Shown: positions 1 to 10,553, counted from the first letter of the stretch. The stretch: DNA of 64,000 nt from Solibacillus sp. FSL W7-1436 (GCF_038007305.1 NZ_JBBOWV010000001.1:1505001-1569000); one strand, 5' to 3'. Notes: generated by a model not told the origin, from the sequence alone. Made by a program: numbers and translations.

Positions 1-1552
<1,552 letters not shown>

Positions 1553-1653
1553 CATTTTATTGCACAAATTCAATGAACCGTTTATCCAGTTTTGAAAGAA
1601 TGAATCTTTCTAAAGGGTTTCAAGACACAGTAGTGTATTGGAAGCCGACAATA

Positions 1654-1771
1654 GTGAAGTGATGATGGCAAAGAGGTCACACCCGTTCCCATACCGAACA
1701 CGGAAGTTAAGCTCTTTAGCGCCGATGGTAGTTGGGGGCTTCCCCCTGCGAGAGTAGGACGTCGCTTCGCA
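1654..1771 (+). rRNA. rrf: 5S ribosomal RNA
   Basis: This is a roughly 117-nt 5S gene, 100 bp after the 23S end. It contains the conserved CCGAACACGGAAGTTAAG block (about 1695-1712). The 5' strand GTGAAGTGAT pairs with the 3' strand GTCGCTTCGC to close helix I, which sets the ends. No tRNA gene follows before the terminator, so this rrn operon ends in 5S. Confidence 0.96.
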
Positions 1772-1778
1772 CATGTAG

Positions 1779-1807
1779 AACCCACTGAGAAATCAGTGGG
1801 TTTTTTG
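1779..1807 (+). terminator. rRNA operon terminator
   Basis: The inverted repeat AACCCACTGA/TCAGTGGGTT has a short loop and is followed by six T. It sits 8 bp after 5S and is a textbook intrinsic terminator of the rrn operon. Confidence 0.93.
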
Positions 1808-1864
1808 TTTTCCTTTTATTGAATTTTAATTTATGCTTCCCCAGTTCAAATAATCCACCATATA

Positions 1865-2536
1865 CTAAAACTCCAGAACTGCCCGTAAGTTATTGATATA
1901 GGACTGACTTACTGGTAACTCCACGCCATCATTCAGCTGTACAATAAAATTAGAAGTCAGATCACGCGAGATTTTTTTTATATAGCAAATATTTATAATA
2001 TAGGAACGATGAATGCGAAGAAAGTTATTTGGTAGTCTTGTCTGTAATTCTTTAAGTGTAACGGCTGTTTTGTATTGTTCACCTTTGGAATAGAACCATG
2101 TCCGCTTTTGCAGACTTTCAATATGCGAAATTTGATCAATTGAAATCGGTACCCAATCTTCCATTTGTTTACCTGTTAAAAACTGATACATATCTGAACT
2201 TTTTACTTTAAATAAGGGGGGTAGGACGACAACTAAAGCACCTTGTTCACCGTTTACCAAAATCGGATAACCGATTGCATAATATGGGGTTTCAAAAAGT
2301 GTATTTTCCATAACAGCATCTATTTTTCGATTTGTTTGAAGTACTTTGTAAGCGATGCTGTCTTTCGGAACAGCAGATCCAACTTTCAAGGAAAAATGAT
2401 GATGACCTGTACTGAAATAAATAAAGCTATTGTTTACTGCTATTGCAATCGACGCATCTTGAGGAATCCAATCTTCTAAAATAGTTTTATACTGATTTAA
2501 AATGCTTTTTTCGATCTCAATATTTTGTAATGACAA
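1865..2536 (-). CDS. LytTR-family DNA-binding regulator
   Basis: A 223-residue transcription regulator. The C-terminal part (about 125-220) is a LytTR DNA-binding domain: it contains IESLQKRTWFYSKGEQYKT, the FLRIHRSYIIN stretch typical of the family, and a closing VPVSQSY-like element (LPVSQSYINNLRAVL). The N-terminal 120 residues have no response-regulator receiver signature; they look like a PAS/CdaR-type sensory module (inference). The start is TTG at 2536: AAGGAG lies 10 bp upstream and no ATG in frame is better placed. The gene is divergent from aceA with 215 bp between the starts, so it is a good candidate local regulator of isocitrate lyase, probably responding to a carbon metabolite. 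No membrane segments are seen, so it should be cytoplasmic. The family call is strong; target and ligand are inferred. Confidence 0.87.
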   Translation of the reverse strand: MSLQNIEIEKSILNQYKTILEDWIPQDASIAIAVNNSFIYFSTGHHHFSLKVGSAVPKDSIAYKVLQTNRKIDAVMENTLFETPYYAIGYPILVNGEQGALVVVLPPLFKVKSSDMYQFLTGKQMEDWVPISIDQISHIESLQKRTWFYSKGEQYKTAVTLKELQTRLPNNFLRIHRSYIINICYIKKISRDLTSNFIVQLNDGVELPVSQSYINNLRAVLEF

Positions 2537-2639
2537 TGCAAACCCACTCCTTCTGTATTATTGCCTAAATGATAATTCATCCTCCAAATATACCCATTCA
2601 TCCTAAATTAAAGTTAATTTGTCAGAAAATAATGAAAAG

Positions 2640-2751
2640 TTAAACATTCTGTTATACATTATATTACATCAAGAGGTTCTGTTATGGAACAGTTAACTGC
2701 AAATTTTTCTAACAGAATATCTATACACAATGGGGAAGGTGGAAATTTATT
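2640..2751 (+). promoter_or_regulatory. aceA upstream region with symmetric operator-like repeats and RBS
   Basis: TTCTGTTAT occurs at 2647-2655 and again at 2677-2685, exactly 30 bp apart (about three helical turns). An inverted copy, AACAGAA, lies at 2711-2717. The second direct copy is part of the palindrome CTGTT-ATGG-AACAG (2679-2692). It is directly followed by the perfect 10-bp palindrome CAGTTAACTG (2690-2699). The aceA ribosome-binding site GGGGAAGGTGG is at 2732-2742. The divergent LytTR regulator is the likeliest binder (inference). The half-sites only loosely resemble the LytTR consensus. I could not assign a convincing -35/-10 pair. Confidence 0.5.
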
Positions 2752-4035
2752 ATGTCAACTCGTCAAGAAAGAATCGAATCTTTACAAAAGGATTGGGCAG
2801 AAAACCCGCGCTGGAAAGGTATTGAGCGTGGTTATACAACAGAAGAGGTTGTAAAGTTACAAGGTTCATTTATCCAGGAGCAAACGTTAGCAAAACGAGG
2901 GTCTGCTCGTTTATGGAAGTCATTGCATGATGCGCCTTTCATCAATGCTTTAGGTGCTTTAACGGGGAATCAGGCAGTACAGCAAGTAAAGGCAGGTTTA
3001 CAGGCGATCTACTTATCGGGGTGGCAAGTAGCAGCTGATGCAAACCTTTCTGGCCAAATGTATCCGGACCAATCTTTATATCCTGCAAACTCTGTACCAG
3101 CAGTAGTAAAACGTATTAACCAGGCGCTTCAACGTGCTGACCAAATTGACCATGCGGAGGGCCGCGATGATGGTTTTGACTGGTTTGCGCCGATTGTAGC
3201 AGATGCGGAAGCAGGATTTGGAGGACCATTAAATGTATTCGAGCTAGTTAAAGGAATGATTGAAGCGGGTGCAGCTGGTGTACATTTAGAAGACCAATTA
3301 GCTTCTGAGAAAAAGTGCGGACACTTAGGCGGGAAAGTATTATTACCAACGCAAAACGCTGTACGTAACTTAATTGCTGCACGTTTAGCTGCGGATGTGG
3401 CAGGCGTTGATACAATTTTAATCGCACGTACAGATGCAGATGCTGCTGACATGGTAACGTCTGATATTGACCCACGCGATGCAGAATTCTTAACGGGTGA
3501 ACGTACTCCGGAAGGTTTCTACCGTACTAAACCAGGTATTAAGCAAGCCATTGCACGCGGTTTAGCTTATGCACCATATGCAGACTTAATCTGGTGTGAG
3601 ACTTCTCACCCGTCATTAGAAGAAGCCCGTGAGTTTGCTGCTGCAATCCACGCTGAGTTCCCAGGAAAAATGTTAGCGTATAACTGCTCGCCTTCATTCA
3701 ACTGGAAAGCTAAGTTATCAGATGAAGAGATTGCAGAGTATCAACGTGAGTTAGGTAAACTTGGATACAAGTTCCAATTCATTACACTTGCTGGTTTCCA
3801 CAGCTTAAACTACTCAATGTTCGAGCTAGCGCATGACTATAAAGACAATGGTATGGCTGCTTACTCTAAACTGCAACAAGCTGAGTTTGCTGCTGAAAGT
3901 AAAGGTTACACTGCTACTCGTCACCAACGTGAAGTAGGAACTGGTTACTTTGATGAAGTATCACAAACTATTTCAGGTGGTACATCTTCGACAACTGCTA
4001 TGTCCGGCTCTACAGAAACAGAGCAATTTGTATAA
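2752..4035 (+). CDS. aceA: isocitrate lyase
   Basis: A 427-residue isocitrate lyase, the first glyoxylate-shunt enzyme, cleaving isocitrate to succinate and glyoxylate in the cytoplasm. The diagnostic catalytic hexapeptide region KKCGHLGG is present at 187-194, with catalytic Cys189. Metal/substrate-binding stretches such as DAEAGFGG (151-158) and ARTDADA are intact. Length is normal for the bacterial short form. It starts at ATG 2752 behind GGGGAAGGTGG. It stands alone: malate synthase (aceB) is not next to it, unlike the aceBA arrangement of several bacilli. An aminotransferase of the glyoxylate type follows 425 bp later. A divergent LytTR regulator and a symmetric upstream region suggest local control. 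Confidence 0.97.
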   Translation: MSTRQERIESLQKDWAENPRWKGIERGYTTEEVVKLQGSFIQEQTLAKRGSARLWKSLHDAPFINALGALTGNQAVQQVKAGLQAIYLSGWQVAADANLSGQMYPDQSLYPANSVPAVVKRINQALQRADQIDHAEGRDDGFDWFAPIVADAEAGFGGPLNVFELVKGMIEAGAAGVHLEDQLASEKKCGHLGGKVLLPTQNAVRNLIAARLAADVAGVDTILIARTDADAADMVTSDIDPRDAEFLTGERTPEGFYRTKPGIKQAIARGLAYAPYADLIWCETSHPSLEEAREFAAAIHAEFPGKMLAYNCSPSFNWKAKLSDEEIAEYQRELGKLGYKFQFITLAGFHSLNYSMFELAHDYKDNGMAAYSKLQQAEFAAESKGYTATRHQREVGTGYFDEVSQTISGGTSSTTAMSGSTETEQFV

Positions 4036-4330
4036 GATTGAGATTTAATAGGCAGTATTACGAAGAGAGTCGTAAACGGGGAACTGCTTATTCTGATTAT
4101 CTTATTCCTTTTCTTCTATCGTACCGGTTCAAGTGACATTGGGGAATGTGCACTTAGTAAATAGACGTTATGCCGAAACGTTATTGAAAGAAACGCAGGG
4201 TGTTGAAGAGGAATAATTTCTTGAACTTGAACAGCTTGACTACTATGATATAAGCTAAATCGAATTGGAACGCGGTTTAGTAGGGAATGCCTCCCAACAT
4301 ATAAGGAAAACTAAGGGGTTTTAATAGATG
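4036..4330 (+). other. gap after aceA with coding-like remnants
   Basis: There is no intact gene here. One forward frame, ending at the TAA near 4216-4218, reads GNVHLVNRRYAETLLKET and then QGVEEE before the stop. Another short stretch reads IELERGLVGNASQH near 4259-4300. Both are protein-like but have no start or ribosome-binding site, so this may be a decayed gene. I do not recognise the protein. Confidence 0.3.
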
Positions 4331-4377
4331 AATGTCTTTTTAGCTTGGATGGGGCTAAAAAGGCATTTTCTATTTTA
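4331..4377 (+). terminator. intrinsic terminator-like hairpin
   Basis: AATGTCTTTTTAGC (4331-4344) pairs with GCTAAAAAGGCATT (4354-4367), and a T-rich tract follows. It probably ends aceA transcription, or that of the lost gene behind it, about 90 bp before the aminotransferase. Confidence 0.75.
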
Positions 4378-4460
4378 GAGAAATAAAGGAGTTCTAATGA
4401 AGTGTAGAGAATATTATATAGATAGAATATTTTTATTATTAAGAAAAGGGAGTCATACCA

Positions 4461-5636
4461 ATGAAAAATAAAGAATTATTATTAGTACCAGGGCCGACAC
4501 CGGTTATGGATGAAATTTATGACGCATTGGCAAGTGAAACGAGAGGCCATACCGACCCTCGTTTTGTAGAAACATTTAAAAACGCGCTTACTAATACGAA
4601 AAAGCTTTTTAATACAGACGGAGAAGTGTATGTAGTAGCAGGTTCAGGTACTTTGGCAATGGAAATGGCAATCGTAAATACTATTGCAAAAGGTGAACGT
4701 CTGCTAGTTATCAGCCATGGCTATTTTGGTGACCGTTTTACACCACTTGCTAAAGCTTTTGGAATTGAAGTTGATGTACTGCAGTCGACATGGGGTGAAC
4801 GTGTAGACGCAAAGCTTGTTGAGGAAACGGTGAAGGCGAACAATTATAAAGCCGTAACAATTACACATGCGGATACATCTACTGGTGTTGTTTCAGACTT
4901 AGAGACGCTTGTTCCGATTATCAAAGCATCCGGTGCACTTGTCATTGTCGATGGTGTTGTCGCAACTGCAGCATTGCAAGAGGACATGAGTAAGGCTTAC
5001 GGTGAAGAAGACTATAAAATTGATATTGTATTAACAGGATCCCAAAAGGCGATTGGTATTCCTCCAGGGCTGGCAATTGTTGCTTTCAGTCAGCAGGCAT
5101 TGGCAGCCCGTGAACAGATCGGGACAGTGCCGGCCTATTATGCAGATATACATAATTGGCGCAATATTATGGATAACCCGGCAATGTACTTTGCGACGCC
5201 TCCGGTTAACTTAATTTACGCATATGATGTAGCATTAAATATTGTATTGGAAGAAGGTATGGAAAAACGTGAAGCGCGCCATATCGCATTTGGTAAAGCA
5301 ATCCGTGCGGCACTGCGTACATACGGAATGACACCACTGGCTAATGAAGAAGTAGCAGCACCGACATTAAGCTGTATTTTATATCCTGAAGGTATTGAAG
5401 ATGGCAAGTTCCGGGCAAGTCTGGCGGATCGCGGCATTATCGTAGCGGGTTCTTTAGCCCACTTGGCAGGAAAAGCATTCCGCATTGGACATATGGGGAA
5501 TACGACGGCAGAAATGCTGGAGCAGGCAATTGTTGCGATTGGTGAAGCATTACAAGAGCAACAGCTGCAAGTCGATATTGAAAAGGCAAAAAGCGTATTT
5601 GCTCAAGAAATAGAAGCAATAGCAGTACAAAGCTAA
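4461..5636 (+). CDS. PLP-dependent aminotransferase, alanine/serine-glyoxylate type (class V)
   Basis: A 391-residue fold-type I aminotransferase of the alanine--glyoxylate / serine--pyruvate family. The N-terminal LLLVPGPTPV is the family hallmark. GSGTLAMEMA (61-70) contributes to the phosphate cup. HADTSTGVVSD (136-146) and VIVDGVVA (161-168, PLP-ring aspartate) follow. The Schiff-base lysine is K196 in TGSQKAIGIPPGL. It starts at ATG 4461 behind AAAAGGGAG. It would transfer an amino group to glyoxylate, giving glycine, which fits the neighbouring isocitrate lyase that makes glyoxylate. A PucG-like (ureidoglycine-glyoxylate) role is possible, but no purine-catabolism genes are nearby. Family certain; donor substrate uncertain. 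Confidence 0.88.
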   Translation: MKNKELLLVPGPTPVMDEIYDALASETRGHTDPRFVETFKNALTNTKKLFNTDGEVYVVAGSGTLAMEMAIVNTIAKGERLLVISHGYFGDRFTPLAKAFGIEVDVLQSTWGERVDAKLVEETVKANNYKAVTITHADTSTGVVSDLETLVPIIKASGALVIVDGVVATAALQEDMSKAYGEEDYKIDIVLTGSQKAIGIPPGLAIVAFSQQALAAREQIGTVPAYYADIHNWRNIMDNPAMYFATPPVNLIYAYDVALNIVLEEGMEKREARHIAFGKAIRAALRTYGMTPLANEEVAAPTLSCILYPEGIEDGKFRASLADRGIIVAGSLAHLAGKAFRIGHMGNTTAEMLEQAIVAIGEALQEQQLQVDIEKAKSVFAQEIEAIAVQS

Positions 5637-5670
5637 AAAACACCTGGCAATGACCGGGGAAATATTTACG

Positions 5671-5709
5671 AAAAAGGGAACGGTGCAATTTATGAACGTT
5701 CCCTTTTTT
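5671..5709 (+). terminator. intrinsic terminator
   Basis: AAAGGGAACG (5673-5682) and CGTTCCCTTT (5697-5706) form a 10-bp stem followed by T residues. It ends the aminotransferase transcript. Confidence 0.88.
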
Positions 5710-5794
5710 ATATCCGGCGTTAATTATATTCCGGCTCGATGAATAGCGTTCAAGTAAAATGTTTTTTGTAAATATCTATAAAGGAGCATGCAAA

Positions 5795-6505
5795 ATGGAG
5801 CAAGTGATTGTTATGATTCCGGCATTGAACCCTCTACCGGCCCTTCTTCAATTTGTCAGGAAATTGAGTGCCTTGCCGGTTTCCCGTATTATTGTCATCA
5901 ATGATGGCAGTGAAGAAAAATATAATGGTCTGTTTGAACAATTACTGCAAGAAGGCTGCGAAGTATTAACACATGATAAAAACATGGGAAAAGGCCGTGC
6001 ACTTAAAACCGGAATGGAGTATATACTGAAATCCCGATTGCGGGCAAAGGGAATTATTACGGTAGGAGCACATGGCCAGCATTCGGTATTGGATGTTGAG
6101 CAGGTGTTATCAAGTACGAAAATTTTTTCGGATGGGATTATATTAGGCATCCGTGATTTCAAAGATTCAGAATACCCATTCATTAGTAAACTGCAAAACC
6201 GTGCCTATTCGATGGTGTTTGAGCTGTTTATCCATAAACGTCTGCTCGATATCCAAACAGGATTACGCTATATTCCAAGAGTACATCTTTCATGGCTTTA
6301 TAAAGTTAAGGGAGAGTCTTATCACTATGATACGAACATGCTCATTGAGGCGATAAGGCGAAAAGTTCCTGTCTACGAGGTGCCGATCGGTCATGCAAAG
6401 CTCCGGAAAAATTCAATTATCTATTATGATGAAGTATTGAATCCGACAAAAATATTTCAGCAGCTATGGTTGAACTTCTTACATAAAAGACAGAATACGA
6501 AATGA
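5795..6505 (+). CDS. glycosyltransferase family 2 protein
   Basis: A 236-residue GT-A fold glycosyltransferase. The N-terminal VIVMIPALNP and RIIVINDGS form the nucleotide-sugar pocket. KNMGKGRALKTGMEYIL is the GKG..AL..G motif seen in polyprenyl-phosphate glycosyltransferases. The DxD position is replaced by GAHGQH, so metal binding may be atypical. No C-terminal membrane helices are seen, unlike GtrB. An upstream ATG at 5759 is in frame, but AAAGGAG at 5780-5786 points to ATG 5795. It is monocistronic; the sugar and acceptor cannot be told. Confidence 0.82.
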   Translation: MEQVIVMIPALNPLPALLQFVRKLSALPVSRIIVINDGSEEKYNGLFEQLLQEGCEVLTHDKNMGKGRALKTGMEYILKSRLRAKGIITVGAHGQHSVLDVEQVLSSTKIFSDGIILGIRDFKDSEYPFISKLQNRAYSMVFELFIHKRLLDIQTGLRYIPRVHLSWLYKVKGESYHYDTNMLIEAIRRKVPVYEVPIGHAKLRKNSIIYYDEVLNPTKIFQQLWLNFLHKRQNTK

Positions 6506-6590
6506 ATCTTTTCTTATTGTAAAACCGTATAGGATTACGAGTAGCATATTTGAGGAATAATAAAGTAATAGCAAAGAAGGGAGCATACGT

Positions 6591-6974
6591 ATGAGCGAAC
6601 AATATAACTTCGATAAAATGATTGAAGGCCAAGACCAACATTATTCAGATAAAAAATTCCTGCATAAAATGAAAAAATTCGGTGGAGGTTTAGGTTATAA
6701 AGCAATGCAGGCAGCTGCTACACTTTACGTTGCCTTGCGTAGTCCGGACATGCCTAAATCCAGTAAACTTGTTGTTTTAGGGGCGCTCGGGTACTTCATT
6801 TTGCCTTTCGATTTAGTAGTCGATTTTCTCCCGTTAGTCGGTTTGACGGATGATGCATTTATCATTTTAACGGCGCTGGGAAAAGTATATTTGTCAATTA
6901 CAGATGAGATGAAGGATGAAGCAAAAGAGTTAATCGATTCTAAGCTTGGAAGTCAGGATGGCGTAGAACAATAA
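6591..6974 (+). CDS. YkvA/DUF1232-family membrane-associated protein
   Basis: A 127-residue protein with the DUF1232 signature in its middle: LGALGYFILPFDLVVDFLPL, then VGLTDDAFIILTALGKVY. This amphipathic, P-D-containing hairpin defines the YkvA family. The function is unknown; members are thought to associate with the membrane. It starts at ATG 6591 with GAAGGGAG nearby. It is a stand-alone gene ending in its own terminator. Confidence 0.88.
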   Translation: MSEQYNFDKMIEGQDQHYSDKKFLHKMKKFGGGLGYKAMQAAATLYVALRSPDMPKSSKLVVLGALGYFILPFDLVVDFLPLVGLTDDAFIILTALGKVYLSITDEMKDEAKELIDSKLGSQDGVEQ

Positions 6975-6980
6975 AAAGAG

Positions 6981-7019
6981 AATCCCCTTTAAGCAAATGA
7001 TGCTGAAGGGGATTTTTTA
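6981..7019. terminator. terminator between convergent genes
   Basis: AATCCCCTTT (6981-6990) pairs with AAGGGGATT (7006-7014), followed by TTTTT. It serves the forward YkvA gene and may also stop the reverse kinase gene that ends at 7023. Confidence 0.85.
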
Positions 7020-7022
7020 TGT

Positions 7023-7970
7023 TTACTTTACAGACTGGGCACCGTTTAATTCTCGTAATCCTCGATTAAAAATAGCTTCAATCGGTTTCTCATCGCATAA
7101 CTTTAATGTTATATTAGGATGTGTTTTTTGGAGCTGTACAGTTATTAGTTCAACCAGTCCGGGATTATTTTTTAGAATCCCGCCATTTAAAAACAAGATA
7201 TGGTCTTTATTTGAATAGCCCGCATTTTTTAATGTTGTTGCCGCCAGTAAAACGAGCTCATCTGCTGCTTTTTGCATAATTTTCTGTGCAACAGCATCTC
7301 CCATTTCGACCGCCTGTTTTAAATAGGTACTGAAGCTGGCCAATCGGGCATTCGTATAATCCGCTGAATAAATAAGGTTGAATAATTCATCTGTGCTTTC
7401 AACTTGATGCCCTGCTAAAACAAGCTCTGTTAGTGCGGTCGGCTTGTTGCGTCCATCAGCAGCGCGGAAAATCGCCTTCGCTATATGTTTTCCGATCCAG
7501 TAACCGCTTCCTTCATCGCCGATCCGGTGTCCCCAGCCGCCTCCACGGCTGATCTTGTCGTTCATAAGACTATAGCAAATAGCCCCTGTACCTGAAATAA
7601 GAAGGCTTATATCGTTCTTTCCTAGTCCTTTTAAAGTTGCTTCAACATCATTTTCTATTAGAATTTGACCGAATGTGAAAGGGGAACGGGCGATACTTTC
7701 CTCTATAATTTCCTCGATAACCTTTTTATCCTGATCGGTATCAATGCCGGAAAGTGCAAAGATGGCCACATCAATAAAAAGCCCCGGTAAATGGGCTGCT
7801 GCACTCCTAAGCAGGCCGGTAAATACATGTTGGACATGTTCGATTCCTGCAGCCTGGTAATTCGATCCTGTGGAAGTTGCGGTAAATAGTTCACGCCCAT
7901 CTGTAGAACGAATGGTCATTATTGTTTTTGATGCACCACCATCAACGGCTAATACATAACGTTTACTCAT
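7023..7970 (-). CDS. BadF/BadG-family ATPase, N-acetylglucosamine-kinase-like
   Basis: A 315-residue actin-fold (ASKHA) kinase. The phosphate-1 motif LAVDGGASKT is at the N-terminus. LLISGTGAICY is the central phosphate loop. GGGWGHRIGDEGSGYWIG is the hallmark of GlcNAc kinases and BadF/BadG ATPases. The adenosine motif LFLNGGILKNNPGL is near the C-terminus. It likely phosphorylates an amino sugar. The start ATG lies inside the end of the upstream lyase-like gene (8-bp overlap), indicating translational coupling. The partnership with an argininosuccinate-lyase-like protein is unusual and no sugar transporter is adjacent. Kinase family firm; substrate inferred. Confidence 0.85.
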   Translation of the reverse strand: MSKRYVLAVDGGASKTIMTIRSTDGRELFTATSTGSNYQAAGIEHVQHVFTGLLRSAAAHLPGLFIDVAIFALSGIDTDQDKKVIEEIIEESIARSPFTFGQILIENDVEATLKGLGKNDISLLISGTGAICYSLMNDKISRGGGWGHRIGDEGSGYWIGKHIAKAIFRAADGRNKPTALTELVLAGHQVESTDELFNLIYSADYTNARLASFSTYLKQAVEMGDAVAQKIMQKAADELVLLAATTLKNAGYSNKDHILFLNGGILKNNPGLVELITVQLQKTHPNITLKLCDEKPIEAIFNRGLRELNGAQSVK

Positions 7971-9486
7971 TTTCCGTCCACCCCTTTAAAATTTGTTCCA
8001 ATTGATTTTCGGCTTTTAAAATCGCCTCTGTTTTTTCTCTTAGCCAATTTTCAAGATGGACTGTATCATCTTGTGCCTGTTTAAGCGACTTTCGCATCGT
8101 TGCAGGTGCTGGCCCACCCTTTAATGTACGTATATTAACGAAGTACTCCGGCTGGATCGCCTGGTAAAAGGCGATTTCATTAATTTGAAGCGGCTTACCT
8201 GTAACTTCCAGGCATTTCTCGTTTGCCAATTTCCATGTCAGGCTTGCGAGTGAATCTTTATTATTTGCCATCAGTTCTTTCACACATAGGCTGACGATTT
8301 TATGTGACTGGCGAAATGAAATACCCTCGGAGCGTACGAGGGAATCGGCAAGCTCTGTTACGTTGGCAAAGCTGTTTTGCGCACGTTTCAGCAAGTTTTC
8401 CTTATTCACATCCATCGTGAGGATCATCCCTGCAAATAGCTTATATATACCGACTAGCCGGTCGATTGCCCGCCATAAATAAGGTTGCATATCATCTTCT
8501 GTATCAACAATATCCCCAAACGGTGTATTATGGACCATCTGCAGTACGGTTGCCGCATCTCCGACAACCGATGAGAGCAGCGAACGGGTGTGCTCGATGG
8601 AAACGGGGTTGCGCTTTTGAGGCATAATGGAGCTGATCTGGACATATGGACTGGCAAGCTTAAAAGCATTGAATTCCTGTGTTGCCCATAGTAAAAAGTC
8701 CTGCGATGTGCGGCCTAAATTGAGGGCAGCGAGCTGTACGATGCTGGCCGCTTCTGCGATATAGTCGGCACCGGCAACCGCATCCCAAGCATTTTCGATT
8801 AAGTCATCAAAAGCCAGCAATTCCTGCACCCGTTCGCGGCTGATCGGAAACCCTGTAGTTGTCAAAGCCGCCGCGCCCATACTGCTGCGGTTAATCGTAT
8901 TATATGCGGCCTGCATTCGTTTATAGTCCCTTGTCAGCTGGTCAATGACAGCCTTTAAATAATGGGCAAACGTTGTCGGCTGTGCCTGCTGTGTATGTGT
9001 ATAGCCAATCATGATTGTCTCTACATGCTCTTCGGCAAAGACAAGCAGCGACTGGCGTAAATTCAAAAGTTCCTGCATGAGCGTGAGCATTTTTTTACGA
9101 AGGGTCATACGGTAAATGGCGATTCCCATATCGTTTCTGCTGCGTCCAATATGTAAATTTCCGGATATATCGCCTCCGAGTTCTATTAGCTTGTTTTCAA
9201 TGCGGAAAAATAAATCTTCAAATTGCGGGCTGTAATCGCGGGTTTTGTAATATTCCAGATCAAGTTTTCGAATTGCCTGACCGATGCGGCGTGCATTTTC
9301 TGGGGTAACCAATTCCTGTTCTTCAAGCATCTTTAAATGGGCAACATGAATTTGAAGCATCGCATCCAAAAAATGTTTGCGTGCCTCATCATAGGCTGGC
9401 TGTAAAACCATTTGACGATAGCTATTGGAAGGAAATAAAATTCCTTCTTTTTCATTTATTAGATTGCGGTAATTCTGAAAGAACAT
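7963..9486 (-). CDS. argininosuccinate lyase-like protein (fumarase/aspartase superfamily)
   Basis: A 507-residue superfamily lyase. The three conserved regions are present in order: HIGRSRNDMGIAIYRM (C1-like), GYTHTQQAQPTTFAHYL (C2-like, with HTQxAQP) and SSIMPQKRNPVSIEHTRS (C3, carrying the catalytic serine loop). In classical ArgH the C1 motif reads SRNDQVATD; here Gln is replaced by Met, so the substrate may differ. An in-frame upstream ATG at 9564 exists, but TTGGAGG lies 10 bp before ATG 9486, which is chosen. No argG or other arginine gene is adjacent; instead the stop overlaps a sugar-kinase-like gene. It may be a paralog acting on a different N- or O-succinyl-type compound (inference). 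Confidence 0.8.
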   Translation of the reverse strand: MFFQNYRNLINEKEGILFPSNSYRQMVLQPAYDEARKHFLDAMLQIHVAHLKMLEEQELVTPENARRIGQAIRKLDLEYYKTRDYSPQFEDLFFRIENKLIELGGDISGNLHIGRSRNDMGIAIYRMTLRKKMLTLMQELLNLRQSLLVFAEEHVETIMIGYTHTQQAQPTTFAHYLKAVIDQLTRDYKRMQAAYNTINRSSMGAAALTTTGFPISRERVQELLAFDDLIENAWDAVAGADYIAEAASIVQLAALNLGRTSQDFLLWATQEFNAFKLASPYVQISSIMPQKRNPVSIEHTRSLLSSVVGDAATVLQMVHNTPFGDIVDTEDDMQPYLWRAIDRLVGIYKLFAGMILTMDVNKENLLKRAQNSFANVTELADSLVRSEGISFRQSHKIVSLCVKELMANNKDSLASLTWKLANEKCLEVTGKPLQINEIAFYQAIQPEYFVNIRTLKGGPAPATMRKSLKQAQDDTVHLENWLREKTEAILKAENQLEQILKGWTENE

Positions 9487-9599
9487 GTTGAATGGGCCTC
9501 CAATCAAATGATAGAAACTAGTACCTGATAATTTCATTCTACAATTATTAGAAAATTTTATCAATTCAAATAAATTAGTTGAACTTTATGTGAAATACA

Positions 9600-9640
9600 A
9601 AAGAAGCAGCTGTCCTAAAATTAGGACAGCTGCTGTGTTT
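9600..9640 (-). terminator. intrinsic terminator overlapping the EamA gene end
   Basis: GCAGCTGTCCTAA and TTAGGACAGCTGC (9606-9633) form a near-perfect long stem. Read on the minus strand it is followed by a T-rich tract. The stop codon of the transporter gene is within the hairpin. Confidence 0.85.
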
Positions 9641-10535
9641 GATCGATAATACGCACTTTTCTTGAAGCGAAATAGGATGGTAATACCATACCGAACAGTA
9701 CAAGGACGATACCGCAAACTTGGAGAAGTGTTAAATTTTCATTTAATACAATGACAGATACTGTAATTGCTACAGGCAGCTCCATTGCACTTAAAATTGG
9801 GACAAGTGCTCCTCCGACTTTTGGAGCAGCAATTGAAAACAGTAAGATCGGTAAAATAATACCGAAGAGCCCGAGTGCCAGACCAAATTTCCAAAGACCG
9901 CCAGTCAATTGACCGTTCCATACAATTTCAGGCGATAAAAAGATAGAAACGATGATCAGTGATACGACAGATAAAATAAATGTACGTCCGATCGTCGTCA
10001 CTCCTTCAACAGGCTGAGCGTTAAATTGCATAAATGCAGCAAAAGTAAAGGCAGCAAGTAACCCTAGTGCCCATCCTTGCCATGCGATTTGCGATAAATC
10101 TACATCAATTACACCGGCTGCAAAAATCGTACCTACAAATAAAAATACTAATGAAATTAATTCAATGCGTGTTGGCAGGCGTCTTTTCAGGAAGCAGTCC
10201 ATGAACAACCCGATCCATGTGAATTGGAACAACATAACAACTGCCAATGATGCAGGCAGATAATTAAGGGACTGACCGTAAAAAATACCGGTAACTGCTG
10301 TACATATTCCGGCTAAAATTAAAGTAATCGTACCTTTCCTTGTCAGCCTCGGTAATGTGCGTTGTGTTACAACGAAGAGCACAAGTGCAAGTAAAAATCC
10401 AACGAAATATTGGCTTGTCACGGCTTCTGATGATGTATAGCCGTGCTGCATCGCAACTTTTACAATTGTCGATAATATTCCGTAACTACTAGCCGCTATT
10501 ATGATTAAAAGCGGGTAAATCCAGTTTTGTTTCAT
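9621..10535 (-). CDS. EamA/DMT-family transporter
   Basis: A 304-residue polytopic membrane protein of the drug/metabolite transporter superfamily, with about ten hydrophobic segments in two EamA repeats. The first begins YPLLIIIAASSYGILSTIVK and the second LGLLAAFTFAAFMQFNAQP. The C-terminal repeat contains the typical AMELPVAITVSVIVLNENLT stretch (E in TM9). It starts at ATG 10535 behind AGGAAG. The gene lies 18 bp after an upstream GNAT gene on the same strand, so the two are probably co-transcribed; an amino acid or metabolite exporter is likely. Substrate unknown. Confidence 0.88.
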   Translation of the reverse strand: MKQNWIYPLLIIIAASSYGILSTIVKVAMQHGYTSSEAVTSQYFVGFLLALVLFVVTQRTLPRLTRKGTITLILAGICTAVTGIFYGQSLNYLPASLAVVMLFQFTWIGLFMDCFLKRRLPTRIELISLVFLFVGTIFAAGVIDVDLSQIAWQGWALGLLAAFTFAAFMQFNAQPVEGVTTIGRTFILSVVSLIIVSIFLSPEIVWNGQLTGGLWKFGLALGLFGIILPILLFSIAAPKVGGALVPILSAMELPVAITVSVIVLNENLTLLQVCGIVLVLFGMVLPSYFASRKVRIIDQTQQLS

Positions 10536-10553
10536 TCAGTGTTTCTTCCTATT

